64,000 nucleotides of DNA, from the NCBI GenBank assembly GCA_028023455.1, contig JAQFVV010000032.1, positions 2,542,001 through 2,606,000 on the forward strand. The letters run 5' to 3'. Below the pieces are notes generated by a model. The model did not search any database. It was not told the DNA's origin and saw nothing but the letters and a program-made list of their open reading frames with translations. Position 1 is the first letter of the stretch, and the number at the start of each line of letters is the position of its first letter. The stretch is from Epiperipatus broadwayi. Its lineage: Eukaryota > Onychophora > Udeonychophora > Euonychophora > Peripatidae. This document shows positions 47,003 through 58,195 of the stretch, piece by piece. The translations under genes were made by a program, and so were the position numbers.

Positions 47003-47800
47003 TGTATTAATCAATTCAATTAAATTCACAATAGAATCAGAACAAGACCAAAAATTGGCATTATCAAAAGTACAGTTTACCGAAAACCCATACATACAGA
47101 AAAATACCTAGCCTCTACATCCAATCACATCAGAAACACAAAACATGGAGTTAAACTATCACTATGGAACAGAGCAAAAGAAGTTTATTCAGAAACCAGT
47201 GACTTGTAAAAAGAAAAGATCTATATAGAACCAACTCTTGTGAATAATGATTATCCATCAGCTATTATTAAAAAAATGTTAAATAGACAACAAAAAGAAT
47301 CACCAAGAAAAAAAGACAATTATTGGTACTGAAGTGTACCTATACATTCCAAAAGTAGCAGACAAATTAAGGAAAACCTGCAATCAGTATAACATGAGAA
47401 CAGTTTTCCAGAGCCATACCACACTTAGAGGAATTCTAATATCTACAAAGCCTAAACCCGAACTGCTGAAAAGAAAAAAACTGCATCTTTAAAATATCAT
47501 GTGAATGTGGCAGAACATATATTGGCGAGACAAGTCATCACATTGAAAAGCCCTTGCAAGAACACAAACTGATGATTAGAAGAGATAAAACTGATGTGTC
47601 TAAAGTAGCAGATCATGTATGTGCCAATGAACATATGTTCAATTGGGAAAATACAAAAGTAGTGGATAGATAAGAAAAGGTACAAAAAAGAAAATTTAAA
47701 AAAGCTGTTCACATGACAATGGCAACAATTCCATAAGCCAACCTAGTGTGATTATACATAATGTATGGAAACCACTAATCAATTTGCTCTTAGGCAAAAG
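47003..47800 (+). pseudogene. Penelope-like element: end of RT and GIY-YIG endonuclease
   Basis: Plus-strand frames give IKFTIESEQDQ, VYRKPIHTEKYL and GVKLSLWNRAKEVYS, the region after the RT palm in Penelope-like elements. They continue through NNDYPSAIIKKML and MRTVFQSHTTLRGIL to the GIY-YIG domain (ISCECGRTYIGETSHHIE, QEHKLMIRRDKTDVSKVADH, NWENTKVVDR) and a typical C-terminal ISQPSVIIHNVW block. The RT catalytic motifs are absent, so the copy is 5'-truncated at the hAT junction. Several frameshifts and stops make it inactive. Its position in the hAT gene, next to the hammerhead palindrome, is notable because Penelope-like elements are known carriers of hammerheads. Confidence 0.9.
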
Positions 47801-47857
47801 TGGAAAAGTCAGGAACCTCATAGATAAGTATATGAAATTTCTACTGACTGTTACCTT

Positions 47858-47940
47858 TGGTAGGATGGCTTGGTTGGTTAGTGTTACCTTAAATTTCAAT
47901 ACTCAAACATCTAAGGATCCAAGTTTGAATCCCATGGTAA
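47858..47940 (+). repeat. weak tRNA-like (SINE-type) segment
   Basis: GGATGGCTTGGTTGGTTAGT resembles a pol III A box with D-arm, and AAGTTTGAATCCC resembles a B box with T-loop about 45 bases later. This could be a tRNA-derived SINE head directly downstream of the Penelope remnant. The spacing is somewhat long and no cloverleaf was confirmed. Confidence 0.35.
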
Positions 47941-48011
47941 TACTAACCTGTTTGATGTACTATTATTAACAGTTGAATGTATTTGGAATATTTAAATAAA
48001 GTTAAATTTTT

Positions 48012-48120
48012 CTAAAGATATTCAATATTCATATTAGATGGTGGAAATAGTCCAATATAAAAATACAACTAAAACATCATCATTACAAACCTTCAGGTAA
48101 ACATTAATACTGACAATTTG
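48012..48120. repeat. dispersed repeat shared with 54815-54905
   Basis: ATTCAATATT...GATG.TGAAAATAGTCCAATATA...AAACATCATCA.TACAAACCTTCA is shared in the same orientation with 54815-54905. The latter lies just inside the 3' end of the minus-strand hAT element, so this is probably a detached hAT end. Confidence 0.6.
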
Positions 48121-49125
48121 TAAAAGCTATGATAAATTATTATTTTGAATTCAATTTTCTGAAAATGAAAAAAATAAAACAAGAACTTGTACCGTATGCA
48201 TGCATATTATTACTGTAAACAATAGATAATAATATTTAATCATTGAATTATAATTTTTATAAATGTATGAAAATAAAAATTATTTTATGGCTAATGTTTA
48301 TTTTCTTTAATGGATAAATATCACATTTTAATATTTTTATTTGTGCAAAAAAAATATATTTACTTTCCTATTTTATGCACATTAAATTTCTGGACTTAAA
48401 TATAATTTTCAGGAAAAATGGTAATTATTAATTAGAAATCTGCCAGCACAATTGATTTCATCTATCATGCATATCCATATATTTTTATTTATATATAATG
48501 GTAAATTTAAAATGAACTTGATGTTAGAACTTTGAAAAATTACATAAATATTTTTCTTAAAAAATTAAAATTAATGGGTAAATCTTTAATTACAGATTTG
48601 GAAAAAGAAATGAATAAAATGTAATAAATTTTAGAAATGTTTAGTTTCTTGTGTTTATCTTTTTTTTTTTTTTAAATGGGCAATGACCAAATTTTTTTAG
48701 CTTTGTTGCTTTCTTTAGCATTTGAAGTTTCTGGAAACATATTTTTGTTTTCTGAAAATTATATGTTAAATTCAAATTATATTTTATTTGAATTTTAATT
48801 ACCACAAAGAGCAGCTTCACTTTTCCAATCTATACATAGCAAAGTTGCATATGTAAGTCTTAAACTAATCTGAATGCACTTAAATACAGAAATGCAACAA
48901 TTGCCCATTCAATCTAGTTTAATCTCACCATCAATTGACATATATTAATCACTAATCATAATTCTTTAGAGCGAATGATTAACTAGAAATAAATCAAGCT
49001 TATCTTAACTTCCTATTACAGCTAGCCTCTCTCATCATTAATAGTGTTTGTTATGATTCAATCAAGAGAAATATTCTTAAGAGGAACTTTTCTTATTTAA
49101 TCAATTCTTAAATATAAATGACTTT
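48121..49125. other. AT-rich intron or intergenic stretch
   Basis: No exon, RNA or element end recognised. Confidence 0.5.
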
Positions 49126-50400
49126 GCCTATACCAGGGGTATCCAAGATGTCGACCACATAATTTCTTATTTTTTTGTAAAATTTGCATCTAATTTATTT
49201 TAATATAATTCTAAAATAATAATTTTCTTGAATTTTTTTTAAAATTCAGGCCCAGCTTTAGAAAATAATTATTTATAGGTAATTTAAAATTATAATTTAA
49301 TTAATGTTTTATAAAGCAATGTGGACAAATTATAATACTAGAGGAAGCTGAAGTAATTTAACCTTTTGTTTGATGAATTTTCTTATTGGCCAGATTGAGT
49401 GAAAATTTGAGTGATTTGATTTATTAAATATGGACCCAACCAGTTTCCTTTCTGAAATATAATAATGTATGACAATTAAAATTGTTTTAATTTAGCTTCT
49501 AAAAATTGAATTATTTTACATTCAAATTGGTTAAATGTAAAGAAAAATTTAAAATAATGTTAATAAGTGAAGAAAAACATATGAAAAATAGCCTGCTGTA
49601 AAACAAAGGAATCATATTTCAATTAATCATTACATGAAAATGTTGATTTCTTGTGACTTAGAAATAACGATATCTGATTATTCACTTCTGTTGTTTTTCA
49701 TCTAAAATTAAATATTTTAAAGAAAATTCTAAGTCTAGCCACATTATTAGTCAATATAGTATAAAAAGTAATCATAAAATCCATAAATATTTATAAAAAA
49801 TATTTGTGTTTTGCTAGCTATCACTGAATGTCATTGATATGCCATTAGTGGTCAACGTTATTCACTTGTCTTGAATAGTGGTCAAGAAGTATTCACTTGA
49901 TTATTTTTCTTGTAAAATTTAAAAATTTTTGAATCAAAGTTTATATTTATAAAAACTTAATTATGAATGTAAAAAATTATGAGAAATATATTTACGTTAA
50001 AATCTATTATGAAAGCATAAAAACATTTTGGTTTGATTTCTGACTTTGACAATTAGAAATATCTGGAGAACAATAGCCGAAGTTGACAATCAGTGCTTTG
50101 CGGCACTTTATAAGAGAAAAGAGGCAGGACTATGGACTATACACAATGGACCCCAATCAGAAATCAATTTTTTATGAAAAATATGGCCAATAGCAGATTT
50201 TTTTGGAATTAAAATTTAAATACTGATAAAGCTATGAATTTACAATAAAATAACAAAAATGTGACCAAAAATAATCAATAGATGGTGCAAAATTTTTCTG
50301 GTTCAAAGTCCTGAAAAAAAAAAAATAGTTGCCCTCAGATACACTTTCATCAAAAAAGTCACCCCCAATGTTTAAAAGTTTGACCACCCCTGACCTATAT
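49126..50400. mobile_element. non-autonomous hAT-like element, about 1.26 kb
   Basis: The left end CAGGGGTATCCAA (49134) and the right-end complement CAGGGGTGGTCAAAC (ending 50392) form a short imperfect TIR of hAT type. The flanks GCCTATAC (49126-49133) and ACCTATAT (50393-50400) match in 6 of 8 positions, both differences being transitions, which fits an aged 8-bp target duplication. The interior shows no transposase. Confidence 0.65.
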
Positions 50401-51835
50401 AAGTATAAATTAAATATATATATACACACAATCTAATCAAACTAAGAAATCAAGTTACTACGTATTTGTTTTGTTTTTTTCAGGCTTATACTATTACATG
50501 ATAAACTATTTTATAAACTTTGTAATCCCAAACTTTTTTAAAATACATAAAACTGTTATTCAGGTTCTCTATGGTTTGGTAACTTTTACTATAAAGACAA
50601 ATTACAAAGTGACATTTGGTCTTTCAGTACTACCAAACATATTACCTGAATATGAATTATAATTAATTGAACTAACATTTAATTTTGATATATGCAAATC
50701 GTAAGATTTAAAATTTTTTTTAGTAAATACCCATAAATTAATAAACTTAATTATTGAGATAGTAATGTTTTTTTTTTCCTATATTAGTATAACATTTTCA
50801 CTTTTTTAGATTTTAAAACTTATAATAGTTAATTTTTAAAACTTACAGATTCTTAAAAAAATCAAATGGGAGATGGGGGTGGGGAAAGCAGACAACAAAT
50901 CACTAAATAAAATGACCTGTATTTAAACAAAAAAACAGAAGAGAAAGAAAAAAATTAATGTTTATTTTTTATTGCTGCAGTATAAAGATTAAGTGCTGAT
51001 ATAAAAATATACATATATTTTAAAAGGTTTTATATCAGTATTAGAAATTAATTTAATATACAGAATATATAGATTGGGAAATATATACTGCAAATATTAA
51101 AAATAAATTTTTAAATATTTATTTACATTTTATTTAAAAACAATATATTTTTTTTTTTTTTACAAAGTCTAACTTTGAATAATTATGTCTATTTAATGCA
51201 GAAAAATTATTAGACTGGTAATATTATAGAATGGGACCAATGCTATTGCAGGTTGTATTACTTAAAGAAATTGCATAAATGCATTTAATCTTATTTAATT
51301 TATGGTGTAGATTGATTATTAAAATCAGTTAGTCATTCATATTCATTATTAAGAGATATGTAGAGATTTTCATCAGAGAATAGATTCAATTACAGCTTTG
51401 AAGACAATGGTCAACAGTTTTCTTATAGGCAAATCTCCAACTACCAATTTTTTGTTTCTGCTTCACTTGGAAATCAAACATCATCATATATTGCTGTGAG
51501 ATGAATAATTTCACATTTAGTTATTTTCAATATTTTTTACTGATGTTTTTCTTTCTCAATATTTCCTGACTAGGATCTTATATGAAACAATTAAAAGGAA
51601 TCCCTGAAAAAAAAGGCCAGTCATTTGAAACATAGAAAGTGAACAATGACAAAAAATTGAAAATAACAAATTGTGAAATTATCTCAAACAATGCAATACA
51701 TGACACTCATGCAATTAGAGAAAAAAACAATAAAAAAAAAACAATTATAGATTTCATTTTATGAGAAACCGATAAAATGAGGACAAAAAAAAGTGTCATT
51801 ACAGCCCTGAATGCAAAGACTTCATCATACTCAGA
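50401..51835. other. AT-rich stretch without recognised features
   Basis: A run of T bases at 51149-51161 and short A/T tracts only. A purine-rich patch (GGGAGATGGGGGTGGGG, 50869-50885) is unusual locally but unexplained. Confidence 0.45.
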
Positions 51836-51956
51836 TGACAATATCTATTATTAAAACGCAAAACTCTTCATAGAATAGTGCCACTCAGTGCAAACCAAAG
51901 CAATCAATGGATGCCTGAAGGCTTGTGCATAAAATCCCTATCTACTGCCTGCTCAT

Positions 51957-52011
51957 CCAATATCCCCAGACTAGTACCTAGCTTGTGGCTTTTGTCAATG
52001 AGGAGCCTTGG
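51957..52011 (-). ncRNA. hammerhead motif remnant, family B copy 2, left arm
   Basis: Minus-strand equivalent of the other motifs, but the core has decayed (TTGACAA for CTGATGA and GGTA for GAAA). GTC and stem I (TCCTCA/TGGGGA) remain. Not expected to cleave. Confidence 0.6.
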
Positions 52012-52708
52012 ATCTAATGCAACTCTCCAGCAGCTACCTTTTATCTCTACTTAACTACAAAACTATGAGAATAAAATTAAAAACACAATATTTTCAATCC
52101 AAGCTCATTAGCTTATGTAGTCATATAGGTCTGAACTCAGTTCAGTGCCCATATATTTTGGTGTCTTTGGTTCTTTAATAACCATAGCCACCACTATCCT
52201 ATTAGGCAAGATTGGTATTAAATCACTAAATATCTCATGATCACCATTTCTTATACTTGCTTATAACTGTTATTAAAACAGAGAAAACTCTCCATACAGA
52301 AGCTAGTCTGGGGATATTGAATGAGCAGGCACTAGATAGGAATTTTATGCACAAACCTCCTGTCATCCACTGATTACTCTGGCTTGCACTGAGTGGCACT
52401 ACGGTATGGAGAGTTTTGCCTGTTTTAATAACAGTTATGAGCAAGCATAAGAAATGGTGATCATGTGATGTTTAGTAGTTGAATACCAATCCTGCCTAAT
52501 AGGATAGTGGTCGCTATGGTTATTAAAAAACCAAAGATACTAAAATGTATGGATACTAAACTGAGTTCAAACCTATAAGCTAATGAGCTTGGATTGAAAA
52601 TATTGTGTTCTCAATTATATTCTCATAGTTTTGTAGTTAAGTAGAGATAAAAGGTGGCTGCTGGAGGATTGCATTAGATCCTAAGATCTAGGTGCAGTGC
52701 TCTCAGAT

Positions 52709-52763
52709 CCAAGGCTCCTCACTGATGAAAGTCACAAACTAGAAACTAGTCTGGGGATATTGG
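52709..52763 (+). ncRNA. type I hammerhead ribozyme motif, family B copy 2, right arm
   Basis: CTGATGA, stem II AGT-CACAA-ACT, GAAAC-TA-GTC and stem I TCCTCA/TGGGGA plus CCAA/TTGG are all present. Compared with copy 1, stem II changed from GGC/GCC to AGT/ACT: two of three pairs changed on both strands and pairing was kept. Predicted cleavage follows 52751. Confidence 0.82.
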
Positions 52764-52930
52764 ATGATCAGACACTAGATAGGGATTTTATGCACAAGCC
52801 TTCTGGCATCTACTGATTAGTCTGGCTTGCAATGAGTGGCACTACAGTATGGAGAGTTCTGCCTATTTTAATAACAGTTATAAGCAAGCATAAGAAATGG
52901 TGATCATGTGATGTTTAGTGACACTATCTA

Positions 52931-53958
52931 AGGAGAGAGGAATAATGATTAAAGTTAGTTAGCATATGAATAAAATTCTTGAATTATATCTTGTATTAAA
53001 TTAAAAAAAAAACAAAAAACTAAAAATGCGTAAAATGTTGATTATATTTTTGTTATTACTAATATATTTAACACATTAAAAATAAAAAATGTAATTATTC
53101 TAAATATTAGAACTGTTAATTTTATAGTATGATATAGAATAAATAAATAGCCAATCAAATGTCTAAAACTATTCTTATATGTATATAAATTACCTTATTG
53201 GTATGTATTCTTTATCATACATCTATTTACAGCAATCACCTTTCAATAAATATTTAGCCTTGCACATTTTAGAGCAGTGCTTCATGGATCACTGCTCAGC
53301 TAACACTTGCAGTGCTTGAATTTCACACAAACTTCCAAATAATAAATTAGCTATTACTATTTTAATAAAGATCTAAATAATTGTTAATCATTTTTATTAT
53401 GATATAAATTTTATTCTAATAAGTATAAATAGATTAATAACTTATTTACAGATGCTGATACAACCCATCTTTCAAACATTTCAACTCTTTTTACCTTATG
53501 CGCCAATATTCTTATTTCTAGACATTGCTTTTTTACATTAATTACATTCTTTCTTATTTTTCATATACCTGTATACAGATATAGATAACAATAATTCCTA
53601 GCATACATTTCCCTCCATTAGGCTTAACTCTTCTACATAGATTTCTAAATCTCATATATGGGTGTTTTGTATGTATGAATGTATATTATATAAATTTACT
53701 TCAGCAATAAATATTCTTTAGCATGTATTTAATCACATTAAGCACATTTCAGTAAAGATACTATTAATCATTTTTATTATATTAAAATTATGTTTAATAT
53801 ATTTCTTGTTTTAGAGTTTAAAGTTATTAAATATTAATATATCAATGGAACTTTATGCATGCTTTGATATGCTTTATCTTTTTGATATTTGACCTACTTT
53901 TTACTAATTTTTAAAAAGTATTATATTGTAGAGATTTTTCTTTCTTCTCATAATTAAC
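52931..53958. other. AT-rich stretch without recognised features
   Basis: No exon, RNA or transposon end recognised between two hammerhead-repeat insertions. Confidence 0.45.
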
Positions 53959-54351
53959 TAAACTCTTCATATCATCACATGATCACATTCCCTATACTAG
54001 CACATTATTTGTTGATAAACAGAGCAAAACTCTCCATACAGTATTGCCACCTGTGCTATTGAGCTTAGATTGAAAATATTTTTTGTGTTTTCAATTTCAT
54101 TCTCATAGTTTTATAGTTAAGTAGGTGGTTGCTAGAGGGTTGCATTAGATCCTAAGATCTAGATGCAGTGCTCTCAGATCCAAAGCTCCTCACTGACGAA
54201 GGCCACAAGCCAGAAACTAGTCTGGGGATATTGGATGAGTAGGCATTAGATAGGGATTTTATGCACAAGCCTTCTAGCATCCATTGATTACTCTGTTTAG
54301 CACAGGTGGCAATACTGTATGGAGAGTTTTGCTTTGGTTAAACTCTTCATA
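53959..54351 (+). mobile_element. hammerhead repeat family B, short copy 3
   Basis: The element 53972-54338 (367 bp) is flanked by the perfect 13-bp repeat TAAACTCTTCATA (53959-53971 and 54339-54351). It starts with an inverted terminal segment (TCATCACATGATCA ... CTCTCCATACAG). It then switches to the direct unit, truncated to begin near TTGAGCTTAGATTG, and runs through the hammerhead to TATGGAGAGTTTTGC. The internal deletion relative to copy 1 shows that short forms also insert. Confidence 0.9.
54180..54234 (+). ncRNA. type I hammerhead ribozyme motif, family B copy 3
   Basis: The core CTGACGA is still CTGANGA-compliant at the variable position. Stem II is GGC-CACAA-GCC, followed by GAAAC-TA-GTC and stem I as in copy 1 (TCCTCA/TGGGGA, CCAA/TTGG). 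Predicted cleavage follows 54222. Confidence 0.82.
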
Positions 54352-54726
54352 CTTTTAAACATATGAATGTAGACAATAGAAACATTATGCCAATGGTTCG
54401 TAAAATGCTCTTTATTTAACAATAGTTCATCACCAAAATTTTGCCCTGCATAATTCCATAAACAAATATTTAAGTATTTATTAAAAAATCATGTTGCAAC
54501 TATTTTAATACTTGTAATCATCACATGATCAATGTTTGATACTTCACTCTGATCACAATAAGAACAAGCTAACAAAACTTAAGATGTGTTCATTATATAC
54601 ACACATACAAAATGTGCCCACTGTATTCTACTCTTATCACATGTGTTGCCATATATAATAAAATCTTTTTATATTGTATCTTATTTCCTCATTTTCTTTT
54701 GCATTACTGTTTTCAAATACTTGTTA
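54352..54726. other. AT-rich spacer
   Basis: Short AT-rich stretch between the hammerhead repeat and the hAT element. Nothing recognised. Confidence 0.4.
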
Positions 54727-56765
54727 ATATAGAACAATGGTTCTTACTTTTTCAATGGAACACATTGGACAATAAAAAAAATTCCAAGGAACATCAAAAT
54801 GAATAATAATCATAAAGACATTCAATATTAGATGATGAAAATAGTCCAATATATAAATACAATTAAAATATCATCATCACAAACCTTCAAGAAAATATTT
54901 ATGTTTGCCAAAAATACTAAAATATTAAAAAAACATTCCATTTTAATATATATATTAATTATATAAAAAATGCTAATTCTAAAATATTTTTTAAAATAAA
55001 ATTTAATAAAACTTCTGCTTGATGCTTTAAATATATATTATTAATATCAAGTCTAAGATATGGCTATCCTGATTTCTTTTTCTAAATTTGTATTACTTTC
55101 CCTTTTTTTGATTTCTATATTAATAGATACTGAGAAACTGAATTATGTGTGTTCGTGCGTGTTAGCACATTTTATATTTTACACTTTACAATTAGCCACA
55201 AAGTTTAAACTGTTTGCTCATTTAAAATATTATGTTAAAAATTGTAAAGAAATTTTAAGAGCTTTTTGAGAAAGTGCAGATATTCTCAAGTCAAAATCCA
55301 AAATTCTTCCAGATTCATTACAGAGAATTTCATAATGTTCAATATTTAACATTGGAAAATAGTAAGTAATCTTTTCCTTCAGAACATTAAATGTTCCTTT
55401 ATAAAAAAAAAATTATTTCATGACATTTTTATTATTCTGAAGTTAGGGAATTTTTTTCGAGATCTAATTTTTCCAAATGCACTTTTTTTCTTTTGAAGTG
55501 CAGAAAATGTAACTGTTCATGTGAAGTTTAATTTGTTACTTGCTTACTAGTATTAACTTGATTTAAAAGACTAAAAACATTAGTCAAATATGCCAGTTTT
55601 GAGAACCAAATATCATGATTAAGCTATTTTTTGAAAGATGTCTACTCTTATATTTTGGAAAAAGGCAATAATTCATCTTTGAGTTCTAAAACACAGATCA
55701 TACTTTAACTCTGGATAAAGGCAATAATTCATCTTTGAGTTCTAAAACACAGATCATACTTTATCTCTAGATAACTATCTTATATTGGTATATAAAAGTA
55801 AAAACTAATGTCCAGCTTTCACAGACAAGCAAAGGATTTTAAAAAGACTTTTTAAAGTCTATTCTTAATATAATTTACCATATTTAAAATGTGATCAAAT
55901 ACAAATTTTAATGCTGCTGTGTTTTAGAAACTAAAGTTTCCATGTGTAAAAAACAACGCAAAAACATGATATTTAGGTTTCTGTTCTTTGCAAGACTAAC
56001 AAATTCTTTAGTAGAGTCTATGATTGATGGAGTATACTGTCCATGTAAATTCCAGTGCATACCTCCAAAAATATTTTTAAATTTTCAAAATATTATTCAA
56101 ATATATTATATCCAGTTATATGATTGTTAAGTTCTCTGCAGCAAAAAATAGGATATTTTGTTTTATTTAATAAAATAAATAAATCCTAAATGATGAGGTT
56201 TATCACTTATGTCAGCTGACTCATCAATTTGCAAAGCAAAATACTGATTAAAAAAAATTTTGGGTAACTATTTTCTCAATGTTGTCTGATTTATATCTTA
56301 ATTTTTTTTTTTAATAGTGTCATCCGAAAGACAAATTTTTAAAGTTTCATTTTTTGCATCTTCTCTGAACATAATTTTTACAAATTCACAATATATTTGC
56401 AAAATTAGTGACTCGACTCTGCTATAGTATGTGGTTTTAATGCTAATGCAATCAATTGTACTACTTTATATATATATAAAAAAAGGGTTTCATCAAATAT
56501 TGTTACTATTTTTTTGATTTTTTTTTTCTTTGTTTAATTTGATTTTCCAACAATCTTTGAAAATAATTTTCATCTGTGGACTCAAGATTGGAGTGTTTGA
56601 TAGCAAAATGTGATTTCAATTTAGCTGGTATTATTGAACTATCACTCAATTTTTCCACATATAGAAAGCAGAGAACTTTGCATTCTTTCTTACCAATTCA
56701 TGAGAATCTGGAATCTAAATAATCATAATATTGTCTGTTGGCTTTTTTGATTTTTTCTTAATTTT
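54727..56765 (-). pseudogene. hAT transposase (ZBED/Buster-type), degenerate, longer copy
   Basis: On the minus strand the family's landmarks appear in order. A BED-like finger lies near 56695-56530 (ECKVLCFLYVEKL...PAKLKSHFAIKHSNL). LSDDTIKKKI is near 56340-56300 and FALQIDESADISDKPHHL near 56250-56190 (catalytic Asp region). A second core segment (W...PSIIDSTKEFVSLAKNRNLNI) lies near 56070-55970. Next come VNYIKNRL near 55875, VLELKDELLPLS near 55750-55715 (duplicated in tandem at 55655-55775), and WFSKLAYLTNVFSLLNQVN near 55605-55550. Stops and shifts occur throughout. CAATGGTTCTTACTTTTTCA at 54735 is the likely 3' TIR. The 5' TIR was not found. It is related to the plus-strand copy at 45348. 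Confidence 0.85.
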
Positions 56766-57049
56766 GGGCTGATTAATATTTATTTCATAGGTGATAAAAA
56801 TAGAGTAGATATACTTGTCTTGAATTAATTTCTATAAACAATATTTTAATTAATTCTAATATTCTCACAGATAAAAGATGAATTCATAGTGCTATTTACA
56901 GGAGCTTTCGTGTAATAAAAGTATAATAACTAAATAGCTGACATTTCAGTACAATAACAAGTACTTTCCCCAGTTTCTTTCTCAAACCATAAGAAAGTGT
57001 GTGGTGAGATTTAAAATCATTATTTTTTTCCTTTATTTTCTCCTTATTC

Positions 57050-58195
57050 TCAAATTCAATTGGTTGAGAAGTTTTAAAAAATATCTTATCCTCCAATAGC
57101 TTTTTCCAAATAATGTTAATTTTCTTTAATTCACACTTTTCATTTGTGCTCCTAGACCTTTTAAAAATCTCTATAGCTTCCCATAAGAGTCTCTGATCAG
57201 ATTGTTCAATTTTTACCAGAATAAGTATTTTATTAAAATTGATATCATGATTAGTTTATTTAATATGTGAATAAATGGCTGATGAATTAGATTTTTCTCT
57301 AACTGCCAAAATGTTTTCTTCCTTTCTTATATTTATTCTATGATTGGTCTATCCAATATATGAAAGTAATCAAACTCCACATGGAATTTCATATACACCA
57401 TGAGACTACAAAGGAATTTTATCTTGAAGGTATGAATATATTTCATTAATTTTTTTTTAAATGTAATATAAATTGTGTGCATATTATTTTTCTTTAAAAC
57501 CTTACCAATTTTATCAGTTATTCCCTTTATATTTGGCAAAGTCTTAATTTTTGAAATGTCAAAATCTTTTTTAATTATATAAAACAGCCCTATAGCAGCA
57601 TAGATGTCTTGGTTAAAATGGTTATCATCAGACAAAGTCTTTTAGTTCTATCTAACAATGTCTTTGTCACTGAAAATAATTGTGCTGGATGGTGATGAAA
57701 AAAAAATGTCGATATCCCTAGTGTGTGTTTGCTTCTATATATATACAATGGGGTAAAGAATCATCCTTTTTTCTTTCAATTCAAACAGCTAAAAATGAAA
57801 GTTAGTTATTATCTTCTATTTCCATAGTAAATTTAATGTTGTGAAAAAAAATTCAAGAAAATTAAAAATACATAAAGAGTATGCTAACCATGAGGTCAAA
57901 CAACAAAGGTATCATCAACATAACTCAGCTATACAGATGGTTTTTTAACTGCTGATATCAAAATTTTCTTTTTCAAATTCTCCATAAAAATAGAAGCCAG
58001 TGCTGGAGAAATTGGTGAGCCATAGCTAAACCCAATGTTTGTTTATACATCTGACCATCAAAAACAAAAAATATATTTAGTAAGCAATGTTCAATCAAAC
58101 TCACATAAAATCAGGCAACTGAATACTTTTTAAAACTTCAATAGCTTCCTTTACATGTACACTAATAAAAAGTGAAATGATATTGAACCGGATAT
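57050..58195 (-). pseudogene. Penelope-like element: RT core and GIY-YIG endonuclease
   Basis: Minus-strand frames give NIISLFISVHVKEAIEVL near 58190-58135 and FDGQMYKQTLGLAMA near 58060. Then come GSPISPALASIFMENLKKK and LSYVDDTFVV near 57920-57895, with the YVDD catalytic box intact. A 100-codon open frame (57635-57333) covers IKTLPNIKGITDKIGKVLKK and a decayed GIY-YIG start (VYMKFHVEFDYFHI, where a VY.I.C.CG..YIG pattern is expected). EAIEIFKRSRSTNE and IIWKKLLED near 57170-57090 match the C-terminus. It is 5'-truncated just before the D-V-S-L-F motif and carries several frameshifts, so it is inactive. It differs clearly from the plus-strand fragment at 47003. Confidence 0.9.

Larger units (their letters stand above)
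45202..47010 (+). pseudogene. hAT transposase (ZBED/Buster-type), N-terminal half, interrupted
   Basis: Translation probably started at 45348 (MSKQSKIFNFFGKKEQ). After a one-base frameshift near 45513 it reads into NYGFIF, and there a 1-kb palindromic element (45542-46547) breaks the frame. Beyond the insert it resumes in frame as IKENGIELQQCVVCGS...NKLLRHLETNH, a BED-type zinc finger (C-x2-C ... H-x4-H). It continues with SYLAAYHIAK, KPCMKDIC and IPLSNDTVS, the conserved 'LS.DTV..RI' segment before the catalytic core. The RNase H-like domain is missing because a Penelope-like fragment begins at about 47003. Stops and shifts show that it is inactive. Confidence 0.85.
51836..52930. mobile_element. 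hammerhead repeat family B: giant palindrome, copy 2
   Basis: The element 51848-52918 has a left inverted arm (about 51860-52280), a short partial unit in the middle (52289-52440) and a right direct arm (52440-52918). The flanks TGACAATATCTA (51836-51847) and TGACACTATCTA (52919-52930) are a 12-bp duplication with one mismatch. The middle partial unit begins GAAGCTAGTCTGGGG near 52301, inside the hammerhead and within ten bases of the predicted cleavage position. The arms are more diverged than in copy 1. Confidence 0.9.
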
